A DNA stretch of 24,601 nt from assembly GCA_910584735.1 (NCBI GenBank), contig CAJUBM010000032.1, forward strand, positions 1 through 24,601, written 5' to 3'. Every line of letters begins with the position of its first letter. Position 1 is the stretch's first letter. The stretch comes from an uncultured Muribaculaceae bacterium. Its GTDB lineage: Bacteria > Bacteroidota > Bacteroidia > Bacteroidales > Muribaculaceae. The translations under genes were made by a program, and so were the position numbers. Shown piece by piece: positions 7,939-15,177 of this stretch. The notes under the pieces were generated by a model. The model ran no database searches and had not been told where the DNA came from. It was given only the letters and a program-made list of their open reading frames with translations.

Positions 7939-10175
7939 CAGAAATTAAGAGTTACCGTTCCCATAACGTGGGCAGGAGCCTGCGCCGCATATCCGGCATA
8001 GCGATATATTACCTTCTCGCCGTTCTCCACATAATATCCGGCTCCGGCATAACCGTTATTGAAATATTTCTCATTGAAAATATTATATATCGAGAATCCG
8101 AGACGCAACTTCTTAATGCCATGCAGTTTTTCAAATACGTAGGCCAGATGAAGGTCGGACACGAAATACGGGTCAAGCACCGTCTCTTCCGATTTTGCAT
8201 TGTTCATATACTGCTTCCCCACATACCGGCTTTGCAGACTTCCTTCAAATCCATGCCATGTGAAATTGAAAGCATTATTGAAGATGAATCCGGGAGAAAA
8301 AGCTATAGGGGTATCGCCTCGATTGAACGAAATAGGATTAGTCCATTCATCCTCGTATATGTATTCCACGAAATCCTTTATGCGGTTGCGCGACAACGTG
8401 GCATTAACCTGCCAGTCGAACCAATGCACAGGCCGTAGCGCCCCTTGAAGCTCAACGCCCATACGGTAGGAGGAAGGCACATTTACACTCAGCGGATTAC
8501 CCGTATCGGACAACTGGCCGGTAAGCACGAGTTGGTCCTTATAGTCCATATAATACAGGTTGATTCCGGCGGAAAAGATACGGGAAGAAAAGGTATATCC
8601 CAGTTCATAATCAAACAGACGCTCGGCCTGCGGCGCATGTCCGTTGTCGCCATCGGTGAAATTATCGCGGGTGGGTTCCTTGTGGGCCACGCTCCAGGAT
8701 GCAAACACCCTATGGGCACCGTTGATATAGTTCAGACCAAGTTTAGGGTTGAAGAAATCCCATCGGCGGTCCACATCAAGCACAGCCGGGGCATTTATGT
8801 TATAGTCGAAATTGTCTGATGAGCCATCAATTGTGTAATGGATATGGCGGTACTGCATATCGGCAAAAGCCGACAGGTTATCCGATATATCGTAATTCGC
8901 CCGCAGATAGACGTTTGAATCGAACTTGCGCCCGGTGTTGTCGTAATAACGCTGCAACGGATCTATATCCCCCACATAGTTACGCACCCAGGCAACCTGG
9001 CCGAAATGGTGGCCGTTGAAATGGTTGGCACCCCCTCCGAGTGTCACATTCCATCTGTCTCGTTCATAATTAAGGGTAAGCAAACCGCCGCCGAAACCAT
9101 TCTGATTCTTTTTAAGGCGTACAAGGTCTGATTTCTTAACCTTCTCTCCATCCGCATTATAGAACGGCGACAGCCCGTATTCTTCAAGAGTACGGTTAGT
9201 CTTATACTGGTTGTAATAACCATCATCCTTGGTGTAATGTAACGCGGCATTGAGAAATAACCCATCACCAAGCCGTTGGGAAAGATGAAGTTGGAAATGA
9301 TGCTGTATGTAGTTGTCCTTCTGGTCGGGATAATATGCACGTCTTCCCTCCGAGTCGGTGTATTCCCCGCAGGGATTATAACGGCGCCCGAACTCAGCCA
9401 TCTGTTCTTTCGAGGCATAATCCCATGCCATATAGGTTTCCTCCTTGCCGCCGAAAGCCAACAGACGGATATGCGTTCCGGCACTACGATAAGCCGCCTG
9501 CCCGAAATAGCTCCATAACTTAGAGGAGGCGCGCTCGATGTATCCGTCCGAGCCCATGTGCGATAACCGCGCATCAAAACTCCAATGTCCACCAAGCAGC
9601 CCCGAACCTACACGAAGCGTCTCACGGTTGGTGTTATACATGCCATAGGCTCCTGAAAGTTCGGCATACGGAACCATAGACGGCGTATCGGTCACCATGT
9701 TTATACTTGCGCCGAAAGCCCCGGCTCCATTGGTCGATGTCCCGGCTCCGCGCTGAATCTGCACATCCCTTAATGATGAGGCGAGGTCGGGCATGTTCAC
9801 CCAATAGACATTATGGCTTTCGGGATTATTAATCGGCACCCCGTTGGCAGTGATATTGATACGCGACCCGTCCGAGCCGCGTACACGCATAGACGTGTAG
9901 CCCATTCCGGCGCCGGCATCGGAGGTTGTCACCACCGATGGTGTAAACTGCAAAAGATACGGAATATCGCGCCCGTCATTATTGCGCTGTAAGTCCGACT
10001 TGTTGACATTCGTAAATGCCACAGGCGTTTTTGAGGTAGCCCTGTTGGCTACGACCTCCACTTGGTTTAGGTTGACACTCAGAGAATCAGCGGCATTATC
10101 AACCGATAGCTCTGACGCACTCGCTACGACAGCACCCATGGCCGTCATAGCGACAGGAAGAAACAAATTCTTCAT
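7938..10175 (-). CDS. TonB-dependent receptor, probable thiamine outer-membrane transporter
   Basis: A 745-residue TonB-dependent receptor. It has a signal peptide (about residues 1-20), a TonB-box-like stretch near 38-43 (QVEVVA), a plug domain at about 50-165 with RVRGSDGSRINITANGVPIN and VQIQRGAGTSTNGAGAFG, and a 22-strand type barrel ending in TVTLNF. There is no N-terminal carboxypeptidase-like domain, so it is not a SusC-type glycan receptor. Its start codon lies about 11 bases after a TPP riboswitch and it is followed by a PnuT homologue. By the known genomics of Bacteroidota thiamine loci, it should import thiamine or TPP across the outer membrane. The substrate is inferred from regulation, not from binding residues. 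Confidence 0.88.
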   Translation of the reverse strand: MKNLFLPVAMTAMGAVVASASELSVDNAADSLSVNLNQVEVVANRATSKTPVAFTNVNKSDLQRNNDGRDIPYLLQFTPSVVTTSDAGAGMGYTSMRVRGSDGSRINITANGVPINNPESHNVYWVNMPDLASSLRDVQIQRGAGTSTNGAGAFGASINMVTDTPSMVPYAELSGAYGMYNTNRETLRVGSGLLGGHWSFDARLSHMGSDGYIERASSKLWSYFGQAAYRSAGTHIRLLAFGGKEETYMAWDYASKEQMAEFGRRYNPCGEYTDSEGRRAYYPDQKDNYIQHHFQLHLSQRLGDGLFLNAALHYTKDDGYYNQYKTNRTLEEYGLSPFYNADGEKVKKSDLVRLKKNQNGFGGGLLTLNYERDRWNVTLGGGANHFNGHHFGQVAWVRNYVGDIDPLQRYYDNTGRKFDSNVYLRANYDISDNLSAFADMQYRHIHYTIDGSSDNFDYNINAPAVLDVDRRWDFFNPKLGLNYINGAHRVFASWSVAHKEPTRDNFTDGDNGHAPQAERLFDYELGYTFSSRIFSAGINLYYMDYKDQLVLTGQLSDTGNPLSVNVPSSYRMGVELQGALRPVHWFDWQVNATLSRNRIKDFVEYIYEDEWTNPISFNRGDTPIAFSPGFIFNNAFNFTWHGFEGSLQSRYVGKQYMNNAKSEETVLDPYFVSDLHLAYVFEKLHGIKKLRLGFSIYNIFNEKYFNNGYAGAGYYVENGEKVIYRYAGYAAQAPAHVMGTVTLNF

Positions 10176-10186
10176 CGCTCTTTTTC

Positions 10187-10289
10187 TCTACGCCGGTATT
10201 ACCCGGATCAGGTTCGAAGGGTATATTCTCAGCCATAACCGGAAGAAACGACATACAAAAATCGCCCTTCGCGGTTAGGGGGCACCCCC
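10187..10289 (-). promoter_or_regulatory. TPP (THI-box) riboswitch
   Basis: Read on the minus strand, the element begins with GGGGGTGCC, then a variable P3 arm closed by TAACCG/CGGTTA, then GGCTGAGA, ACCCTTCGAACCTGATC, CGGGTAATACCGG and CGTAG. These are the conserved parts of the THI box that bind thiamine pyrophosphate. The 3' end lies about 11 bases from the receptor start codon, so regulation most likely acts on ribosome access. High TPP would shut off the receptor and pnuT. Confidence 0.96.
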
Positions 10290-10313
10290 AAAAATATGAT
10301 GATAATCTCTTGC

Positions 10314-10337
10314 AATCGCAGTAATGAACCTGCGATT
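10314..10337 (-). other. Hairpin at the 5' end of the thiamine transcript
   Basis: AATCGCAG (10314-10321) and CTGCGATT (10330-10337) form a perfect 8-bp stem with an 8-base loop. It lies between the predicted promoter and the riboswitch, so it would sit at or within a few bases of the transcript 5' end. A 5' stabilising hairpin is a plausible role. Confidence 0.5.
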
Positions 10338-10343
10338 ACGTGA

Positions 10344-10375
10344 CAAAGGTATGAAAATTCACGACATCTGGCAAA
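10344..10375 (-). promoter_or_regulatory. Promoter of the thiamine operon
   Basis: On the minus strand there is TTTG at 10375-10372, a 20-base spacer and TACCTTTG at 10351-10344. This is an exact match to the Bacteroidota primary-sigma consensus (TTTG / TAnnTTTG). Transcription would start near 10337 and run into the TPP riboswitch. Confidence 0.8.
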
Positions 10376-10481
10376 TTCATATTACAGATTGCACTGATAG
10401 TCCAAACAATTCAGAATTTGCAATAACACCCGTAAAATCTTATTTTCACGGAACAACCGCAGAATTCGGGTATTAAACACC

Positions 10482-10510
10482 TTGAATCTAACCGGAAATG
10501 CTTAACTTTG
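10482..10510 (+). promoter_or_regulatory. Promoter of the DUF3791-DUF3990 cassette
   Basis: TAACTTTG at 10503-10510 is an exact -7 box; TTG at 10482-10484 with an 18-base spacer is a partial -33 box. The first start codon is at 10625, so the leader is about 105 bases and includes the 12-bp palindrome at 10553. The 130-base gap between this and the divergent thiamine promoter holds nothing else I recognise. Confidence 0.6.
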
Positions 10511-10552
10511 CTAATTAAACATCTGACGCGAACTCTTATCCTGAGAATACTG

Positions 10553-10564
10553 TCTGTGCACAGA
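10553..10564. promoter_or_regulatory. Perfect 12-bp palindrome TCTGTGCACAGA, possible operator
   Basis: This sequence equals its own reverse complement. It lies in the leader of the DUF3791-DUF3990 cassette, about 45 bases after the -7 box and 60 bases before the first gene. Such a dyad could bind a small dimeric autoregulator, but no regulator is identified. Confidence 0.35.
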
Positions 10565-10624
10565 ATAGAATAAACATATTGATAAGTAACTGTTCAAAAT
10601 TATTTTATACTAACCGGTCTGATT

Positions 10625-10843
10625 ATGGATACCAAGACACTTGAATTTGTGACATACTGTATCAGCAAACTCGCGCAGGTGCTGAAAATGAGCCAACGGG
10701 AGGTATATAGGCGGTTAAAACAGTCAGGTATATTATATGATTACATTGTGCCATCCTATGACGTGTTGCACACTTTTAGTTCACGTTATCTTGTAGAAGA
10801 TCTCACCGACTATATGAGGGAGAAAGGAGTGCTGCCGCAATGA
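10625..10843 (+). CDS. DUF3791-family small protein, possible antitoxin partner
   Basis: A 72-residue soluble protein with the DUF3791 pattern: an N-terminal helix (LEFVTYCISKLAQVLKMSQR), a linker, and the conserved C-terminal stretch YDVLHTFSSRYLVEDLTDYM. It opens a three-gene unit; its stop overlaps the DUF3990 start by four bases (ATGA), so translation is coupled. The family has no established biochemical role that I know. Its constant pairing with DUF3990 suggests an antitoxin or immunity-like partner; this is inference. The cassette is visibly richer in A+T than the neighbouring thiamine and citrate genes, in line with recent acquisition. Confidence 0.75.
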   Translation: MDTKTLEFVTYCISKLAQVLKMSQREVYRRLKQSGILYDYIVPSYDVLHTFSSRYLVEDLTDYMREKGVLPQ

Positions 10844-11310
10844 AACTATATCATTCATCCAATGTGTCAGTTCTTCAGCCCGACATTATCCATTCCCGGG
10901 ACTATCTTGATTTCGGCAAAGGCTTCTATCTGACCTCTATTCACGAACAAGCAGTCAGATATGCGCAACGATTTATCAGGCGTCAACGAGAGGCATGGCT
11001 GAACGCTTACGAATTTGAATTTAACGCCTCGGAATGGAAAATTTTGGAATTTGATAGCTATGATAAGGATTGGCTCAATTTCGTGGCCGACTGCCGTGCC
11101 GGTAAGGATGTTTCTGATTTTGACCTCGTCATCGGAGGTATCGCCAACGACAAGGTTATTCAAACGCTTGACCGATATTTCGAAGGAGAACTGTCGGAGA
11201 ATGAAACATTAGGATTGCTCAAATATGAACGACCCAATATCCAGTATTGTATCCGCTCGCAGAAAATGCTTGACAATTGTTTGAAACATATAGAAAGCAG
11301 ACAGTTATGA
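10840..11310 (+). CDS. DUF3990 protein, ADP-ribosyltransferase-like, possible toxin
   Basis: A 156-residue protein of the DUF3990 family. Visible conserved parts are LYHSS (3-7), DFGKGFYLT (24-32) followed by a helix rich in Gln and Arg, VIGGIANDKV near 101-110, and the C-terminal NIQYCIRSQKMLDNC (133-147). The order H-x-S, G-x-G-F-Y-x-T and a late acidic or Gln-containing motif resembles the ADP-ribosyltransferase fold, which uses NAD+ to modify a target. The late catalytic Glu is not obvious (Gln135 and Gln141 are candidates), so activity is uncertain. It is flanked by two different DUF3791 genes with 4-base overlaps on both sides, as in a toxin-antitoxin-type cassette. Function is inferred. 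Confidence 0.75.
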   Translation: MKLYHSSNVSVLQPDIIHSRDYLDFGKGFYLTSIHEQAVRYAQRFIRRQREAWLNAYEFEFNASEWKILEFDSYDKDWLNFVADCRAGKDVSDFDLVIGGIANDKVIQTLDRYFEGELSENETLGLLKYERPNIQYCIRSQKMLDNCLKHIESRQL

Positions 11311-11528
11311 CCGAAGAAAGCAAATTGGCTTTTCAAGCCAGTAAAAGTGCCAATATCATAAAGAGCTTGTGCGCTCTCTATGGATTGTCGTTACAAGAGG
11401 CTGCTGATATATACTATCAATCCGACACATCAGAACTAATAGAAGAGGGTATTGCTGATTTGCATTGTCGAAGTGACAAATACCTTGCCACTGTGATTTG
11501 GGAGGAACATCAAGAGTCTCACAAATAG
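11307..11528 (+). CDS. Second DUF3791-family small protein
   Basis: A 73-residue protein starting at ATG 11307, whose ATGA overlaps the DUF3990 stop. The middle and end (SELIEEGIADLHCRSDKYL, then ATVIWEE) match the DUF3791 pattern, and the N-terminal helix (AFQASKSANIIKSLCALYGL) parallels that of the first gene. It is only distantly similar to the 10625 gene, so this is not a simple recent duplication. An open frame extends upstream to TTG 11277 inside DUF3990, but the ATG overlap is the better start. The terminator at 11538 follows directly. Confidence 0.72.
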   Translation: MTEESKLAFQASKSANIIKSLCALYGLSLQEAADIYYQSDTSELIEEGIADLHCRSDKYLATVIWEEHQESHK

Positions 11529-11537
11529 ATACAGAAA

Positions 11538-11580
11538 AAGCCTGCACAACCACCAAAAATAACGGTGTCTGTGCAGGCTT
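11538..11580. terminator. Bidirectional intrinsic terminator between convergent operons
   Basis: AAGCCTGCACA (11538-11548) pairs perfectly with TGTGCAGGCTT (11570-11580), and an inner CACC/GGTG adds to the stem. On the minus strand the stem is followed by a run of five T, as expected for termination of the long citrate operon after icd. On the plus strand, a weaker T-run (GATAAAGTTTT) follows for the DUF3791-DUF3990 cassette. Confidence 0.85.
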
Positions 11581-11628
11581 GATAAAGTTTTAACGCCTAT
11601 CCGGCGCGTATGATGTAGCTACTACGTA

Positions 11629-12837
11629 TCAGGCCATGCGGCGGTCAAGGCGTTCACGGATCGCATGAAGGAAGCCTGCCGAATTAACGGCTGTAGGCGT
11701 AACACCTTCCATGAGGTTAACGAGGTCCTTGGTGACGATGCCGTCGTTGAGGGTGTCGAAGCAGGCATCCTCAAGCTGGTTGGCATAGTTCACCAGTTCA
11801 GGCAGGTTGTCCATCTCGCCACGCTTGCGCAGGGCGCCGCTCCACGCGAAGATGGTAGCCATGGGGTTGGTGGAAGTCTCCTCCCCTTTCAGATGCTTGT
11901 AGTAGTGGCGTGTAACCGTACCGTGGGCAGCCTCGTACTCATACTTCCCATCGGGCGACACAAGCACGGAGGTCATCATTGCCAGCGAACCGAAAGCGGT
12001 CGACACCATGTCGCTCATAACATCGCCGTCATAATTCTTGCAGGCCCAGATGAAACCGCCGTTGCTGCGGATAACACGTGCCACGGCGTCATCTATAAGG
12101 GTATAGAAATAGGTTATGCCGAGACGCTCGAAGTCGCTGCGGTACTGCTGGAACACCTCGTCGAAAATCTCGCGGAAGCGGGCGTCATACTTCTTCGAAA
12201 TAGTGTCCTTGGTTGAGAACCACACATCCTGTTTGGTGTCGATAGCGAACTTGAAGCAAGAGTGTGCGAAAGAAGTTATGGACTTGTCGGTGTTGTGCAT
12301 ACCCTGCAGCACACCGGGGCCTTTGAATTCGTGAACCACGATTTCTTCACGCTGGCCGTCAACGCCTTCGAACACAAGTTTCGCAGTCCCGGCCTCGGCG
12401 GCACGGATTTCCACGTTCTTGTACACATCGCCATAAGCGTGACGGGCGATAGTGATAGGCTTCTCCCAGCTCTTCACGGCAGGTTTGATGGAAGGAATCG
12501 TTATGGGCGTACGGAACACAGTGCCGTCCAGCAGCGAGCGGATAGTGCCGTTGGGGCTCTTCCACATCTGGTGGAGGTTGTATTCGGTCATACGCTGCGC
12601 GTTGGGTGTGATGGTGGCGCACTTCACGGCCACACCATATTTCTTCGTGGCCTCGGCAGCCTCTACGGTAATCTTATCATCCGTCTTGTCGCGTTCAGGC
12701 AGCCCGAGGTCGTAATATTCAGTCTTAAGGTCAACGAACGGAAGGATGAGTTCATCCTTAATCATCTTCCAAAGGATGCGGGTCATCTCATCGCCATCCA
12801 TTTCCACCAGCGGGGTGGTCATCTTGATCTTTTCCAT
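11629..12837 (-). CDS. icd: NADP-dependent isocitrate dehydrogenase
   Basis: A 402-residue NADP-type isocitrate dehydrogenase of the eukaryote-like homodimeric class. It converts isocitrate to 2-oxoglutarate and CO2 and makes NADPH. Signatures include VEMDGDEMTRILW at the N-terminus, the substrate loop SPNGTIRSLLDGTVFR (about 94-109), the metal-binding segment FIWACKNYDGDVMSDMV and the cofactor region AAHGTVTRHY. Full length. It is the last gene of the citrate operon, 18 bases behind acn, and is closed by the terminator at 11538-11580. It gives the operon an outlet to 2-oxoglutarate and thus glutamate. Confidence 0.96.
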   Translation of the reverse strand: MEKIKMTTPLVEMDGDEMTRILWKMIKDELILPFVDLKTEYYDLGLPERDKTDDKITVEAAEATKKYGVAVKCATITPNAQRMTEYNLHQMWKSPNGTIRSLLDGTVFRTPITIPSIKPAVKSWEKPITIARHAYGDVYKNVEIRAAEAGTAKLVFEGVDGQREEIVVHEFKGPGVLQGMHNTDKSITSFAHSCFKFAIDTKQDVWFSTKDTISKKYDARFREIFDEVFQQYRSDFERLGITYFYTLIDDAVARVIRSNGGFIWACKNYDGDVMSDMVSTAFGSLAMMTSVLVSPDGKYEYEAAHGTVTRHYYKHLKGEETSTNPMATIFAWSGALRKRGEMDNLPELVNYANQLEDACFDTLNDGIVTKDLVNLMEGVTPTAVNSAGFLHAIRERLDRRMA

Positions 12838-12855
12838 GGTAAAAATATGTGGGGG

Positions 12856-15108
12856 TTATTTGTTATGGTTCTGTCTTGCGTAATAGTTCATGAGGCAGCC
12901 GTCAGCAAGAATCTGGCGTTCCTCCTTGGTGAGGTTGGTGAAATAGAGCTTTATGTCGTGGATATCACCTGCTGCGGTAACAACCTTGGCATCAGCCTCT
13001 TCCTTACCCTCAAGGATGGCCTGGCGTATATCGGGTACGAACACGAAATCACCCGCTTTGTAATCGAACGGAGTATCTTTCGAAATGGTGAAAGGCACGA
13101 TACCCCAGTTGATACAGTTGGAGCGGTAGCGCTTGGTGGCATACTCATAGCATATGTTGGCATCGCCTCCGAGTACCTTCTGGCAGCTGGCAGCCTGTTC
13201 GCGGGCCGAGCCGTCGCCGGGACGGTTTGCGAACACGCACGAACCAAGCGATGTGGTAGCGGCGTCAGCCCCTACTTTTTCAAGCACGGCGGCAACCTTT
13301 GCAGGGCATTTCCCTTCACGACGTTCGAGGTCTTCCTTCTGTATACGTTTTGACAGCCCTACATACTCAGGAACACGGCGAGAAAGAGCGAACTCTGAAA
13401 GTTTCAGAGGATTGGAGCGGTAGCTGGAGGTTTCGCCCGAGGGGATAAGTTCATCGGTAGTAGTCACCGAGTCGTGGATAACGGCAGCAAGCTCGAGCAG
13501 CATATCCTTTTCCATAGGATACATCTTGGGCCAGTCCTTGATATTGGGGCCGTAACGGAGTTCCTCGTCGGGATTCTCGTTATGGAAGCCCTTGAACACG
13601 CGGCGTTCGTAGATAGCCGGATCATATTCGTAAGGTTTATGCCCGTTGGTGTATTCCACATCCGTAGCGGCTGTAATCACACCACCGTTGGCAGCAGTGG
13701 CGGCGATGGAACGTGCGTCCATAAGAGCTACCAGAGAAATCTGCCCCTGTCCCGGCTTCGACCCCTCGCGGTTGGGGAAATTACGGGTAGTGTGGCGGAT
13801 AGAGAGACCGTTGTTCGACGGAACATCGCCCGCACCGAAGCAGGGGCCGCAGAACGCCGGCTTGATTACCACGCCTGAGCGCAGAAGTTCGGCAGCGATA
13901 CCTTCGCGGGTGGTGGCCATATACACAGGTGTAGACTGGGGATAGGCCGAAATTGTGAAGTAGTCGTTACCCACGCTTTGATCCTTAAGTATGGCAGCGG
14001 CTTCCGATAGGTTGTCGTAAGTACCGCCGGAGCAGCCGGCAATCACACCCTGGTCGGCGTAAACCTTACCGTCACGCACCTTCGACACCAGGTCAATCTC
14101 AATCTTGTCGCCGAAACGTTTGCGGGCATCCTCCTCTACGAGGCGCAGAATACGCTCGGGATCGGCTTGAAGTTCATGGATTGTATATGCGTTCGAAGGA
14201 TGGAACGGCAGAGCAATCATAGCTTCCTGTTTCGACAGGTCTATGCGTATCATGCCGTCATAATATGCCACCTTGCCGGGACGAAGCTCCTTATAATCCT
14301 CGGGGCGTTGGTGAATCTCATAGTGGTGTTTCACCTCGTCGTCGGTAATCCATATGGAGCTAAGACAGGTTGTCTCGGTGGTCATTATATCGATGCCGTT
14401 ACGGAAGTCCACGGGGAGATTCTTCACGCCCGGGCCTGCGAATTCCAAGACCTTGTTCTTCACGAAACCGCTGTCAAAAACAGCCTTTACCAGGGAGATA
14501 GCCACATCGTGTGGGCCGATACCCTTTTTCGGAGTGCCCTCCAGCCATACCAGCACCACCTCGGGAGCATTGATATCCCAGGTGTTGTTGAGCAGCTGCT
14601 TAACGAGTTCGCCGCCGCCTTCGCCGACACCCATATTTCCAAGCGAGCCGTAACGTGTATGGCTGTCAGAACCGAGAATCATATTGCCGCACTTCACCAT
14701 CATCTCACGTGCGTACTGGTGGATTACGGCCTGGTTGGCAGGCACATATATACCGCCATACTTCTTAGCGGCAGAAAGGCCGAACACATGGTCATCCTCA
14801 TTAATAGTACCTCCTACGGCACACAGGGAATTGTGGCAGTTGGTCATTGCATACGGTATAGGGAACTTTTCGAGACCCGATGCACGTGCCGTCTGTATGA
14901 TGCCGACATATGTAATGTCGTGGCTCATCATGGCATCGAACTTGATACGCATCTTGTTCCCTTTAGAACCGTCCACATCGTGGGCGCGCAATATACCGTA
15001 GGTTATGGTGTTCTCGCGAGCTTCATCAGGGAAGGGAAGCCCGTTGGTGTCGGTGGCGAATCTTTCGCCGTCGAGAAGATAGACACCTTTTTCAATTACT
15101 TCTACCAT
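12856..15108 (-). CDS. acn: Aconitase-family hydratase (YbhJ-like subgroup)
   Basis: A 750-residue aconitase-superfamily protein, expected to interconvert citrate and isocitrate. Three cysteines that would hold a [4Fe-4S] cluster are visible: C359 in AGCSGGTYDN, and C420 and C423 in FCGPCFGAGD. Other marks are ILGSDSHTRYGSLG and MGVGEGGGELVKQLL. The N-terminal region (SHDITYVGIIQTARASGLEK, then NCHNSLCAVGGTINEDDH) looks like the less-studied YbhJ-type hydratase group rather than the classical AcnA or AcnB. I chose ATG 15108 (MVEVIEKGVYLLDGER); an in-frame ATG at 15177 abuts the citCG stop but adds 23 unlikely residues. It lies 69 bases behind citCG and 18 before icd. Confidence 0.88.
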   Translation of the reverse strand: MVEVIEKGVYLLDGERFATDTNGLPFPDEARENTITYGILRAHDVDGSKGNKMRIKFDAMMSHDITYVGIIQTARASGLEKFPIPYAMTNCHNSLCAVGGTINEDDHVFGLSAAKKYGGIYVPANQAVIHQYAREMMVKCGNMILGSDSHTRYGSLGNMGVGEGGGELVKQLLNNTWDINAPEVVLVWLEGTPKKGIGPHDVAISLVKAVFDSGFVKNKVLEFAGPGVKNLPVDFRNGIDIMTTETTCLSSIWITDDEVKHHYEIHQRPEDYKELRPGKVAYYDGMIRIDLSKQEAMIALPFHPSNAYTIHELQADPERILRLVEEDARKRFGDKIEIDLVSKVRDGKVYADQGVIAGCSGGTYDNLSEAAAILKDQSVGNDYFTISAYPQSTPVYMATTREGIAAELLRSGVVIKPAFCGPCFGAGDVPSNNGLSIRHTTRNFPNREGSKPGQGQISLVALMDARSIAATAANGGVITAATDVEYTNGHKPYEYDPAIYERRVFKGFHNENPDEELRYGPNIKDWPKMYPMEKDMLLELAAVIHDSVTTTDELIPSGETSSYRSNPLKLSEFALSRRVPEYVGLSKRIQKEDLERREGKCPAKVAAVLEKVGADAATTSLGSCVFANRPGDGSAREQAASCQKVLGGDANICYEYATKRYRSNCINWGIVPFTISKDTPFDYKAGDFVFVPDIRQAILEGKEEADAKVVTAAGDIHDIKLYFTNLTKEERQILADGCLMNYYARQNHNK

Positions 15109-15177
15109 AGTTCTTAACAAGGTTAGATTTAAGGGATTGAATCTGATATATAGTTTTTTGGTATTTCGATAAGACAT

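Noticed and set aside
12262..13353. 363-codon plus-strand open frame antisense to icd and acn
   Set aside because: It lies wholly opposite well-supported icd and acn sequence and spans their junction; it has no recognisable domain and reflects codon bias of the GC-rich genes.
14167..15117. 316-codon plus-strand open frame antisense to acn
   Set aside because: Shadow of the aconitase frame, with no domain or promoter.
15109..15177. N-terminal extension of acn from the ATG that abuts the citCG stop
   Set aside because: The 23 extra residues do not look like an aconitase N-terminus, and the ATG at 15108 fits better; kept as an open alternative.
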